A DNA stretch of 64,000 nt from Papiliotrema nemorosa (lineage: Eukaryota > Basidiomycota > Tremellomycetes > Tremellales > Rhynchogastremaceae). The position numbers were made by a program, and so were the translations under genes. The stretch's first letter is position 1. Each line of letters begins with the position of its first letter. Under the pieces are notes generated by a model. That model was not told where the DNA came from. It saw only the letters and a program-made list of their open reading frames with translations, and made no database searches. Positions 21,906 to 33,240 of the stretch are shown in pieces. The stretch spans positions 1,364,001 through 1,428,000 of the forward strand of contig JASKOT010000001.1 in assembly GCA_032158125.1 (NCBI GenBank), given 5' to 3'.

Positions 21906-23602
21906 TCAGGGCGCCTGGGTAGGGTCATAATTGTATCCTTCAACAGCTGCCGCCACGATGAGCTGTACCAGCTCTGGATTCTGCTCCGATACCTACCAAG
22001 GTCAGCAGGAACGAATAGCCCGCAACGCCGACAACTTACAAAATGAGACGCATTGTGGATCTTGAGCAGAGTATAATTTGAACCCGGGTTGATGACCTCT
22101 CCGCTAGCAGGGACTCCCTCCACGAATGATGTCCAGTTCGCTGCACGGAAGCTCTTCAAGCTTGGATTGTACAGTCGGGACATCTTCAGTGTTGGAATCT
22201 GATATTTCAAGACAATATAAACTGCTCACCCATGAATGAGAACCTCGCCAGGGACAGACTGTGTCTGCATCCCCAGACATGACCAGAAGACGCGTCCCGG
22301 CCTCCAAGGCGGTCTGATAGTGTTTGAAAGCACTCATCTGCATACTGGCAATTAGTGCTATCGAAAGAGGCGTACTCACTTGTCATGCGTATAGTAGAAG
22401 TTGAGCGCTGATACATTGACATACCAGAAGAACGTGTCGGGGTTCCGGACGTTGAGCTGTAATTTTAGAAGACGACGATCGAGGTGTAGACCGAACTCAC
22501 CATTGCCTTGGTCTCGTTGGACCCGAGGTAATTTGAGAGAGGTTGATACCACCAGAAACAAGTCCCCGCAAGATCGTCACACTGGGCTCAGTGTCGATGT
22601 GGAGTTGTCATCTGCAGATCCACTCACAGCGGGTTCGTGCCTATTGTATGGGTTTGCAATAGCTGCACCCCCGAAGTCACTCCCTTCCACTATACAGTCC
22701 CCATACGCAAGGGTTCTCGCATCCAAAGTCTGTACTTCATCCGCCCACAAGAGAGCATCTTGACACTCTGCCTGACTCTTCGGATAGGCATAGTCCACAA
22801 TCGCACAAGTGGCATTGTCGAAAACCGGGGGCTGATCCACGCAATTCGTTTGGTGTCTCCATCGGAGGTCTGCACCAACATCGCCGAATGGATTACCGAG
22901 AAAGATCTGGTCGATATACTTGATGATCCGCGTGCCTGAGGTGTCTCCTTGGTTGCGCGTTGTGACGAGATCTGCGATATATGCAGCGAGGAATCCCCCG
23001 TAGGAGACAGAAGATATGACCAGGGGTTGTCTGCAGTTAGCCGAGGTGATTAGAGCGTTTGGCGAGGCTCACTCGATATACTCCGGATAGTCAGTCAGGA
23101 ACGCCTGCAGAAACGTGTCGAAATCGTAAGCAGCGATCTCTGACGTATTCGGCGCAATCTGGTCCGGATTATTGTACGACCATCCAGCTCCAATAGGATA
23201 ATCCAGCAAGAGCAGATTGGCATGATCAGTCCAAGGATACGGAGATGGCTCCAGTGTTCCGTTCCCCCCCTTCTTCAACTGACACGGTGCAGCGCCTAAA
23301 TTTCAGCGCAGATCAGCAGATTAAACCGCCACGTACATACCGAGAAGAGCGTAATCCCAAGAGGTTGCACCGGGTCCTCCTCCAAAGTAAATGACCAGTC
23401 CCTTGTCTCTTGCTTGTTCCTTCGCATGAAAGAGGGTGAAGAACATTGATCCAGTGTCAAGGTCGATATAGCCAGCCATCAGATTATTCGGACCAGCCCC
23501 GCAATCCAATGTTGTCTTGGCGGTGATGTCCAGCCAGGCCAAGGCAGGCTGTGCAACATGCAGTACCCCAATGAGCGCTGCTAGGAGATATGAACGCAAC
23601 AT
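21906..23602 (-). CDS. Secreted serine carboxypeptidase-like protein (S10) with altered substrate-binding motifs
   Basis: Signal peptide: MLRSYLLAALIGVLHVAQPA then LAW. S10 landmarks follow in order: YFGGGPGATSWD, LLLLDYPIGAGWSYNN (canonical D-x-P-x-G-x-G-x-S), SSVSYGGF with the nucleophile Ser, LLVMSGDADTVCPW with the Asp, and IHNASHFVSEQNPEL with the His. Hence the catalytic triad is present. However, two positions that bind the peptide C-terminus differ from the canonical family: WNGGPGCSS is here FGGGPGATS (Asn replaced by Gly) and GESYGG is SVSYGG (Glu replaced by Val). Introns are GT-AG; the last exon ends EGYNYDPTQAP. It is probably an extracellular or vacuolar serine hydrolase, but may not be a true carboxypeptidase. 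Confidence 0.85.
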
Positions 23603-26008
23603 AGCGACGTGCTGAAGGCCAGATGGACGAGCCGATGGGCCGACGACCCTACCGCTCGCGCTTTATATAGCTTTATCATCCTCGTTAGAGTTGCTTGGAG
23701 TGAGCATCCTAGAGCGAGACCAAGACAGATCAAGAGGTACAAGCGCCTGTTTATGAGATTTTGATCAAGGATGACGAGTGATCCGCCCTTCATGTGGGCC
23801 AAAGTCTTGAAGCCAGACACGAATAGAGAGTGCCGAGAGCCTGAGATATTTGGCGTCTAAAACGTGTCTAAACGCCCACTGTCACGACAATTGGCAGCCA
23901 TTGATCTTTCAGAAGCCAGAGGATGGATGCTGTGTCTGACAAAAAGGAGCGGTACCTTGAGCCCAGAGAAGCGCGTCAGTGCCTGACCATTCCAGAACGA
24001 CATTGCGATGGGCGTCAAATTGTCCATCTTCCGATAAGACGAGGGCGCTTCAAGGCAGAACCGATGGGATCCGACACATAAAGGCAAGTGCAGGACGTCA
24101 ATAGCAGCACCTTGCACATTCATTGGGTAGGCTGTGCGTTGCCTTTGAGAATTAGGTGTCGTTTCGCGGAATGGTAATGTACAGTACATACCGTAACACC
24201 TACTTTTCTGGCAGCTCTTTCATCAATTCGCGAGACACACCTTGCTCCAACGATTGATCGAGAGAAGGCGGGGTCAGACGATCATAAGCTATGCAGTCCC
24301 GTGCGTCCAAAGCTGCTGATCACGGGTTGGTGTCACATACCGGAAGATAAGTGGACCCTCACACAGTGTATTCGACCTTCCCCGAGTGTTCACTGGTTTT
24401 TAACAATCAACGAATTACAACATTTTCCGTAGATAGAACAGTGCATAATCTGCAGAGGGTCGGAAGGTAAAGAGGATCGGCGAGCGTTCACGAGTTGGTA
24501 AAGACCGGACGGCAAAGGTGGCACAGGTCATCTGAAGGGTGATGCTCGTGCCCGAATGCAAGCCTACGCGGCTAATTGGAGGGCTAAATTGCTTTACACT
24601 GTTATCGATCATCTTCCTACACTCACACAGGCCATTTGAAGATCGAACTAGGATCGCACGATGCGGATGGCCGACTTGTGCGTTCCAGTGGCGACCTGCA
24701 GTCCCATCCATATAAATTTCAATATGCTCTTCTCACGAGCGGTCAGCCAAGAGATGTATTCATTGCCTGACTGGGATACTTATTGAGGCAACATGCATAT
24801 CAACACAAATCTCAGGGTGTCCAGCCGTCGACGGTACGATAAGAAAGAAATCGCAGTTACGGTTCTCCTGTTCAACGCCCAACGAGACGTTCAAAAGTCC
24901 TTGCATGATCTTATGTCTGAGTTTTACGATGTCATTTGCGCGTATATTCTTGTATCCGAATGCCCGTCTCTCGATGAATATCTGCATTGTCCAAGAGCTC
25001 TTGAACCAGACTTGTCTCTCATGTACTCGTACCGGATTGTTTTGTACCCGCACAACTCAACACCGACATTGGGGTTAGAAATGCAGGTTTACTGATCGTT
25101 TGGCTCACAAAAGCTGATGTGGAGCAGTTTGGAGCCATGTACCTTCATGGGATGCGATGTCCCAAGCTGTGGCCTGATCTACCATGCTGATCGTTGGAGG
25201 TATCTGAACGAGGAACGGGGGGTGTTGCCTGTAGAAAATGTGCCACATGGGGGAATTTCCCCATCTTTGTGCGCTCTCCCCCTCGCACCTTCGGCCATAC
25301 CTTTGCCCCCTCTTTCTTCTGCTTCTTCTCTACACGTCTGCTCCCCACCTCTCCCTCTCAGAGGCCTGTACAGGCCGTCAACGAATACACGAGGTACCAG
25401 ACAGGTGCTTTGTCGCTGTGAAAAACCCAGAGGGTCAAGTTTGGTAACCGAGAACAGCGAAATTCTCCGAGACGAGACGATCCATCCTCGTCAACCACCA
25501 TACACCACACGCACACGACGATCAGCTATTCCCTTCTACGTTCATTTCCCGATACACTCCGCCAGCAGACCTCACCGAGGCCTGTAGCCTGGTCGACGCT
25601 TTTTCTCGCAGAGGTGACTTCACTTCACGACGTCCAGCTCGAACGACCTCCCCGCTCGGAGGTTTTCTTCAGCCAGGAACCCCCTTCCCAGACGACTCGT
25701 GTGACCACTGCCTTTGGCCTCGATTGGGGACTCCGGCATTCTCGCATCGTCTCCAATCGACCATCTCGGCCGGCTCGACATCGCATCGCCAGTAGCAAGT
25801 GCGATTGTATCAAGTGGAAAGGTGGATAGTTGTGGTATTGGAAAGAATACCATCCAGAGACCTCTCCCTTCTTTGCCCAACATGACGAATCATTAAACCT
25901 TGGTCAACCCATCTCTACTCCTTCTCGCCCTCGTCCGTATATCGCCTACCCACCTATACCTTGATCTCACGCACGGGGCATCGTCCTCAAGGTAACCATT
26001 TTGGCAAC
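23603..26008. other. Gene-free 2.4 kb, divergent upstream regions
   Basis: It lies between the heads of the S10 gene (minus) and the large ASH-repeat gene (plus). Apart from the S10 TATA box I see no supported gene. The stretch 25250-25950 is pyrimidine-rich on the plus strand, as expected for a long fungal leader. Open frames of about 100-157 residues here have compositions like translated UTR (Pro/Ser/Arg-rich, no domain). Confidence 0.55.
23661..23670 (-). promoter_or_regulatory. TATA box of the S10 gene
   Basis: The minus strand reads CTATATAAAG about 60 bases upstream of the S10 start codon. Confidence 0.55.
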
Positions 26009-29000
26009 ATGACGAATTTGGTCCAAAGCGTCGGAACCATCGTCAATGCCGGAGTGAAAGGCTTGATAGACCTTGCAGAGGGCTATCTCCACGATGAAGA
26101 AACCACGTCGGATCCTCAAATACCAATGGACCCCTCTTCGACGGGCCCCACCCCGGCAAGAGCGATAGAAACATCCTCAAATACCTCGAATCATTCCCTT
26201 CCCGCTTCAGCCGCTTCCTCCCTCTCGACTCAGTCACACATATCCTCTGTCGCCTCGTCTATTCCGCCTACCGACAACTTGGTGGAGACGATAGATGTTC
26301 CCTCAGGATGGATACATATTCCTGCTGCGTACTTGGACGAGAGTGGGGGTCAGAGGACGGTGAAGAGTTTTGGATTGAGGAACCTCTCAAGGGAGAAGGA
26401 GGTCCAGGTGGAAGTGGGAAGTGATATGAGGGAACAAGTTTCCTTCTGGCTCAACGATGACGAAGCTGGTGAGTGATTCGCCCCTTCCTACCCCTCACCT
26501 CCATCAACACACTGCCATGGTTTGACCGCTGACATGCAGCAAACGATTCCGCAACGTCAAGTGCTTCATCCACATCTTCGTCCCCCTCCCCAGGCGTTTC
26601 TACCGTTTTGTCTCCAGGAGGCTCCTGCGTCGTATGGATTGCATTCCAACCCACACCTCAAGCACCGGGCGTATCATCCTTTCAGCAAGCTCTCGACACT
26701 ATCGATGCTACCCCTCGTGCTCTGCCTACACAACCGCGTCCCCCAGCCCAAGACACCATCTCTCCACCCCCTTCTCTATCCAGTGTCACTCGACTTTCAG
26801 CCGAAGGATCGGCAAACTCGGTCTCCGGCAGCGTGAGCAATCGGTCGAGTGTTCCTTCCGCAGGGGGGCGAAAGCAGGAGCAGATTCATCGGGCTTTCTC
26901 GGTCCATGGGTTGATCACCATCCGCGCCGCTACCATGCTAGAGGTCGCACCGCTTGATCCAGAAGGCCGCTTAGTCCCCGCTACGCCTACCACCATGCTG
27001 TCACGACAGAACCTCAGCATACCGTTGTTCGCGACTGTTTGCCGGTCATTCTTCACGGTCGCTCTCATTGATACGATATCAGGAAGAACTTTGGGCACTC
27101 AGCTCTCGTCTGGTCGTTTGGAGCTCGACTTTGGGCCAGACTCGGTCATCGGAGGGGAATATCACAGGGACATTTTGCTCGTCAACCGGTCCGAGGTGGA
27201 ATTGGTTTGGAGTACCGCGGTGGTCAATTGCCGAAACAAGGACGCAGTGTGGTTCTCACTCCGTGATCTCGACTCCGAAAATGTCTTTGGAATCGACACA
27301 TCCTCCCAGCCTGTCCCTCTTCCACCCTTATCTTCCCGGCATCTACGTCTAGAGTTGCGAGTCCGACAACCCATTGCTGATTTTGATTTCGACTTCATTT
27401 TGTCCAACGTGAATCAACCTGGGAATGTTGTCACCTGCCATGTCATCGGCTCTGGCGTTGCAGAAATCGGCGAGAACCCTTTGAAAATCTTGAGCGAGAG
27501 CAGTGTGGATTTCGGGGAAATCTGCGACGGTGTATGGAGTCGGAAAGTTATCAGTTGCAAGAATACAGGCGATAAACCCATCGATGTCAGATTCTCGGCT
27601 ACGGAAGGATACGATGTGGTCTTCCGGCTAGCGGGTGTAGCAGGCGATGACATGGACGAAGAGGTACCCACCGCTTCTACCAGCAAGCTCTCCAGGAGGC
27701 CCGTCCGATCTGGAAGTGGAAGTGACAAGCGCGTACCAAGCGAGTCTAGACGTGGTCGAGAGCTATCGGTATCGAGGTCGAGGAAGTCATCTCGCTGCGC
27801 TTCGCCAAGCTCAAGCGTGGGGATAGACAGCTCGAGTCTAGGAGATGAGCATTCACCCTACATGTCGGCGTCTTTCCCTGTCAACCTCACGTCGGACCTA
27901 TCAAAGCATTTGAGCGCGTTGGATGGACCAAGAAGTCTCCCTGGACGGTCAATGCTCCATGAAACGCGGAGCGCCTCTGGGATACGGGATACATCTCAAC
28001 CCCCTTCTCGAGCTCTATCGAGGGTGACATCGAGGACGTCCAGTTACATGCACCATAACGGCGGAGAGTCTGACATCGAGGAGGACGAATCGGCCATAGA
28101 GCCTAGCCTGGTCTCCATCTCGAGCGATGCTGGATTGTCTTCTTCTCCACCTGCCGACTCGATCCATTCCGCAGGCAGCGGTGGACTCGCTGAAGTGGCC
28201 GATCAGTCTATGCCGAATCAGATTGAAGAGTTGACCATGCGTCCAGGCACGGAGTACCGGATTCTACTACTTTATCGACCAGCGAAAGATACTTGCAACC
28301 CGCCTGACATCGCTGGTGCACTACGTGAATCCGATTTCAGGGTATACCTCGACTCGACAACAAGTAGCGGTCGAGCTACGAATAATTCTCGTCGGACGAT
28401 CAAATGTACCGCCAAATCGTGTACTTCCCTCATCTCCATCTCGTCCGGCGGAGTCATCGATTTTGGTCAAGTCACGGTAGGGGCGAGTAAGAATGCTATG
28501 ATTACGATCAAGAACCATTCTGCCTTATCCGCCAGAGTGGAGATTGCGGCGATTTCAAAGGTTTTGAGTGCGAATCGAAATGTGATTGTCATTCCACCTT
28601 TCGAAAGCGTAGAGGAGAGGATAGAATTCTTCCCGAGAAGGATCAATGAGAGATACGAGAAGCAAATTTTCGTCAGAAATCTGTTGAATCGAGTCAATGG
28701 TGAGTTGACGGTGGTTGGATTCTACTGACCTTAGATCAATTATTGGAGATACGGTCGAAGAATGTCGATGGTGAGCTCCCAGATGTATAGACGTATTCAA
28801 GGTTGCGCGGGAGCTGACATCACAGTCTACAATCTGACCATCCACTCTCACCTATATCGGATTCTCACACCTTCCGGTTCAAACTTTCTCGACTTCGGAT
28901 CTGTCATTATCAATTCGCCTACGATTCGAACTGTCCACTTTGACAATCTCACCTTTGCTCCTCTACTCCTCGAACTTACCGCGTCTCAACCTGAAGACGT

Positions 29001-31578
29001 CGAGCTGTTCATAAAGGTCGAAGATGCTCCTGCGAATAAGAATGGCTTGAAACCCGCATCTGTCCTCACTGGAAACTATGCTCTCGCCGATTCAGGTATC
29101 GTCGAACGCGCTGTCTCTCCTCCCAACGGGAACGGAGAGTTGAAAGAGAGGTTCATGGAGACTATGCGTGAATTGAGCGTCAAAGCGGAAAAGGGAGAGC
29201 AACCTGTCAAGGCCACTTCCAAAGCCGCCAAGAGCAAGACAAAGGAGAAGTCAGAGCAAGTCAAGAAAGAGGGAGAGGACACCGGACTGGCGAGTGGGAA
29301 AGCTTCTATCGGCGCTTCCATGGTTTCGGCGCTGAAAAAGGGCTCTCGAGGGAGACCTGTTCAGGTGAGTCGATGGCCATCGTGCACGTTACGAGGACAC
29401 CACTGACTATTCAGCTCTACGGCAACGCTGTAATATACAAAGACCGAAGCTTGTTGGAAGATCACGAGTACCTCGACCTGGCTGCCGGCCCACCTGTCGC
29501 CGCCCATCGATCTTCGCCTCGATCCAAGCGGACCATACTGCTCGACACTATCGAGTTGGAAGACAAGTCCAAGTTGTCGGGTCAACATCCAAAGATTCCC
29601 AAGTTGGATTTTGCAGCTGGAGCCAAAGCTACGGGTCTATTCAGTAAAGATGCCAAGGTGAAAAAGCACAAGGCGGCCTCGAATATCGCCTCGCCCAAAG
29701 CCCTCCCTCCATCTACTCCCACCAAGGGGCAATCAACATCGCCATTCACTCGATCAGACGAACCTCCTCCCAGCTTGGCTAGTGTAGTCACCGCAATGGC
29801 GAATCTGGATACCGCCCTATCCACCAAATCACCCGCCTTGACTGCGAAGCGGGTAGAACCGAAAGATGTAGCCACTGGAGACGTTAGCAAGATGACGGTT
29901 GACGAGCTTCTCATTGCTATCGAACAGCAAGATTCTCAGAAATCATCCATTACCCATTCGACATTAGAAGAGGAAGAAGCGTACGTCCGACGTCACATGT
30001 CCCTTCGGAAAGAGCTCGCCAATCTGGTGTCCACCAATGCCTTAGTCCCAGCTAGGAACATGACTGTCCCGCCTAGATCATCCTGCAAGCTTATCGTGAT
30101 CATGACCCCCAACGGGTCTACCAGGCCGCATATCAGCACGAAGTCCAAAAGAGCCGATTCGAGGATCTTCATCAAGCTCGTCGATTTTGATAAAGGGCTG
30201 TTGTGTAACGCTGCGGGCGCAACGACAGATTTGGGGGATTTGCCAGTGAGAGATCTGGTCATTAGGAGTAATTGTGTCAGGAGTGTTCTGGAGGTTGGAC
30301 AAAGTTCAATCAATTTTGGCAGCTGCGACAAGGGTCAGGTCAAATCAAAGACTATTGTCGTCCAGGTGAGTATAATACAACGGATAAACTCGGAAGGATC
30401 AGTCTGGAGCTGATTGTCAGAACAAGTCGGATTGCATTGGCATGTTCCGACTTCGTACGTCTGGATCGATCGCTTCTGGTGATCTCAAACTTGCAACAGG
30501 ACGATACGGTGTCATCTCTGCGTTTGGGCGCAAAGAGTTCGAAGGGTTCTCTTTTACTCCCAGTTTGACTGGGAACTACCAAGAGACCTTGATTGTGGAG
30601 AATGTCCTCGATGGGTGGAACGACCAGAAGGTCGCCATCAAAGCGGTGGTTAGGAAGGTACCGGCCATGACGCTCGACTTGACGACCATCGATTTTGGTA
30701 TTGTCAATGTCGACAATGGGGCCAAAATCGAACCGATCGGTTTTGTGGTGACCAATGTGTCAAAGCACGAGAGGACCTTTATCATCGAGACAAAGGCGAT
30801 GAAGCAGAAGAGTGGGGCGGGAGGTGGAGAAGGGATAGCAACGGAGAAGACTTTAACGACTGGAACGACTGGAACGAACGGAACGACCGCTACGATAGTC
30901 TCGCTTGACGAGGATGACCAGAAGGAAGAGCAATATGGTGCTGCGGTGCCATTCGCGGACATCTCCCTGGTACGAGATGAGAAGGGTGGTGGGGTGGCAC
31001 TGTCCAAGGGCGAAGAGGAAGAAGTAGAGAAAATTCTGCAAAAGCTCAAAATTGCTCGGAGGAAGGGTAAAGCGGATAAAGTCGAAAAGTACGAAAAGAG
31101 ACTGGACGAGCTGGGTGTCAAACCTCCAGGTTCGGGCAAAGATGATGCGTCGGACGCCGAGGAGGCCGCTTCGGTCGCTGAATCGATGAGCGGGACACCG
31201 GTCGAAGAGGCGCCTCCGCCAGTGTTCGTCATGGACCAAGAAAAGAGGGCAGTGACTATGCTTTCGATCACGCTGGGTCCGAATCAGAAGAGCAAAATAC
31301 TGGTCGAGCTCTGGCCAAAGTCGACACGAGGAGTGCTGGAGCGAGATGGGAAAGAGGGACCGGTGGATTGTGTCATTTCAGTGCACGACAAGAAGAACAC
31401 GGACGAGACGTTGTCTATCAATGTCAAAGCTGCCAAAGCTGGAATGATGGTGGGAGGGATGGAACAAGGATCCGCCACGTCATCGTTGTCTTCAGGGTCA
31501 ATCTCATCCAAAGGTGAGCAGACCTTCCATCATTCAGCCTTCATCCTTGTTATTCATATTGCACGATGGGTCGACTGA
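26009..31578 (+). CDS. Giant ASH/MSP-type immunoglobulin-fold repeat protein
   Basis: The start ATG at 26009 gives MTNLVQSVGTIVNAGVKGLI. Introns near 26470-26540, 28700-28735, 28771-28826, 29366-29415 and 30366-30420 are all GT-AG and in phase. The product, about 1,750 residues, contains repeated beta-sandwich modules with the hallmark (I/V)DFG: SSVDFGEICDGVWSRKV, GGVIDFGQVTVGASKNAMI, NFLDFGSVIINSPTIRTVHF, SSINFGSCDKGQVKSKTIVV and TTIDFGIVNVDNGAKIEPIG. These are typical of ASH (ASPM-SPD2-Hydin) or MSP-like domains, which bind cytoskeletal or membrane-associated partners. Ser-rich linkers lie between modules; a Lys/Glu coiled-coil-like segment (EEEEVEKILQKLKIARRKGK) precedes the last one. Unspliced, the frame ends at 31576-31578. 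If intron 31514-31584 is removed it continues into the deaminase. No named orthologue is recognised. Confidence 0.85.
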
Positions 31579-31584
31579 CGGCAG
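31514..31584 (+). other. Alternative 71-nt intron linking ASH protein and deaminase in frame
   Basis: The segment begins gtgagc and ends ctgacggcag, with a consensus CTGAC branch site. Removing it joins AAA G and AA CCT, so the ASH frame runs directly into the deaminase frame. Retaining it gives the ASH protein its own stop at 31576-31578 and exposes the deaminase ATG at 31566. Confidence 0.7.
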
Positions 31585-32213
31585 AACCTCTACACCAAGC
31601 TATCATGCGGCACTGTCTAAAACTCACCTTATCCTGTCCCGTCTCCCAAACGGCCTTTTGCGTTGGATCCACATTATTCTTACCCGACACTTCGGATCTC
31701 TACCCAATCTTGAAACCCCACTTCAAGGCGTTTCCGGAGGATGACCCGGACCCTTCTGGGTTGATATTGGCGGATGGATATTCGAGGGAGATCCCGGGGA
31801 ATACGCATGCGGAAGCCAATGCGTTGACCAACTTTAGAAAGTTCTATGCGGAGCTCCTCACGCGGCTCTCGGCCAATGTGCCCGCCGCCAACACGACATT
31901 GATCTCTTCTTCTCCGGAACCATCGTCGGCCGTACAGTCACAACAATCGTTACCGCCCATTGAACAAGTGTTGAAAGAGGTCGACTGTTACGCTACCATG
32001 GAGCCCTGCTCTTATCGAACCTCTGGAGGTCCATCATGCGCTCTGGAACTTGTCAAGGCGAAAGTCAAACGAGTGTATCTTGGAGTGGAAGAACCTGCCG
32101 ACTTTGTGCAATGTGAAGGGGTGCAGATACTGCAACAGGGAGGGGTCGAGGTTGGACGTGTTGCGGGGCTGGAGGAGGATTGTCTGAGGATGGCTAGGCG
32201 GGGCAGGAATTAG
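31566..32213 (+). CDS. RIB2-like DRAP deaminase (cytidine-deaminase fold)
   Basis: Read as its own gene it begins MGRLTAEPLHQAIMRHC and has 215 residues. It contains GYSREIPGNTHAEANAL (zinc-binding His and catalytic Glu) and CYATMEPCSYRTSGGPSC (the two zinc-binding Cys with the P-C-x8-C spacing of riboflavin deaminases). VKRVYLGVEEP and GVQILQQGGVEV follow. Family members deaminate 2,5-diamino-6-ribitylamino-pyrimidinone phosphate in riboflavin synthesis. The segment before the active site (TAFCVGSTLFL) also fits that family. Its start lies inside the last intron of the ASH gene and overlaps that gene's unspliced stop by 13 bases, so it may be expressed as a fusion, separately, or both. A poly-Ser/Gln insertion (residues about 115-130) separates the zinc motifs. 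Yeast Rib2 is bifunctional; only the deaminase part is here. Confidence 0.8.
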   Translation: MGRLTAEPLHQAIMRHCLKLTLSCPVSQTAFCVGSTLFLPDTSDLYPILKPHFKAFPEDDPDPSGLILADGYSREIPGNTHAEANALTNFRKFYAELLTRLSANVPAANTTLISSSPEPSSAVQSQQSLPPIEQVLKEVDCYATMEPCSYRTSGGPSCALELVKAKVKRVYLGVEEPADFVQCEGVQILQQGGVEVGRVAGLEEDCLRMARRGRN

Positions 32214-33240
32214 CCAAAGAGTGGCGGATGGAATGCAGGATGCCACCTTGGTCACTGGTCGAGTCCATTGGTGGATCTGTGGGCGGAGAGGTAGGATCTG
32301 TGGAGAGAAGGATGAGGGTATATGGCGGAAAGTTTGTTGTTGTCATGATCGATACCGTTTAATCCCCTCTCGACCATTTGTAACACCATTAGAATCACCT
32401 CACCAAATTCATCTTTGACCATTCAATCAACCAATGCATTGTGCTCTTATGCAGACAAGAGATAGCATCTTGTCTAGACGCAGAGACAATGCATGGAATG
32501 TAGTCGACTGGTCGAAGGATGCAATGAGCGGTTGAGAAATGACTCGAGACGCGGTCATGAGCATCTGAAACACGTCCTCCACCCCGCGGTCATCTCTTCC
32601 CGCTCCGCTGCATCGCCACCCAAAGCGGGGGCATCTTCATGACCGCCTACTCACCCTGCGCCATGCATGGAGAGTCAAAGTTGGACGCTTTAGGTAGACA
32701 TCGTGTGCATGCAGATGTGTGCTATACTCGGGCACGGTGTCGTAACGCGAGGAAATGCCAAGAGAAGTGATCGATGTGTGTGGTGTGTGGTGTGTGGGTG
32801 TGTGAAGATTTCGGGCATGAAAAAGAGGGCAGGAGAGATGCGGTGTAAGGCGGTCAAGATGACCATATCAGCTAGGAACTCTTCCGATCTAGGCAAGAGG
32901 ATCACCATCTCATGTGTGGTGTGATTGCGAGCACAGCAGCGGTCATGACTCGCCAACACAGATTGAGGGGGTCGAGGGCGTTTCAAGTGGAAGATGCCCG
33001 TCTTGAGGGTTGATCAGAGGTGTATAAAGGTATAAAGGAGGTACCGTTGTAGTAGAACACTGATCACTTCTTGGACGATATCGAGCTCGACCTCTCCTCA
33101 GTTTTGATCTCTCAAACATCCACGAGTTCAGATTCCTGCAGGATAAGAATTGCATTGAAACACCAACTGTTCGCCTGATCAACCCTTGGTCAACACACTT
33201 TGTCGCATCATATCCTACCTCTTTCACTTGAACGCGCAAC
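32214..33240. other. Intergenic region upstream of RTA1
   Basis: No gene is supported. It contains a GT-rich irregular repeat near 32775-32805 and the tandem TATA-like elements listed separately. Confidence 0.55.
33022..33037 (+). promoter_or_regulatory. Tandem TATA-like elements upstream of the RTA1-type gene
   Basis: The plus strand reads gtataaaggtataaagg, two TATAAAG copies 9 bases apart, about 205-220 bases before the RTA1-type start codon. Confidence 0.5.

Noticed and set aside
25117..25587. 157-residue plus-strand open frame
   Set aside because: Its composition is that of translated pyrimidine-rich leader; it is not joined by splice sites to the ASH gene.
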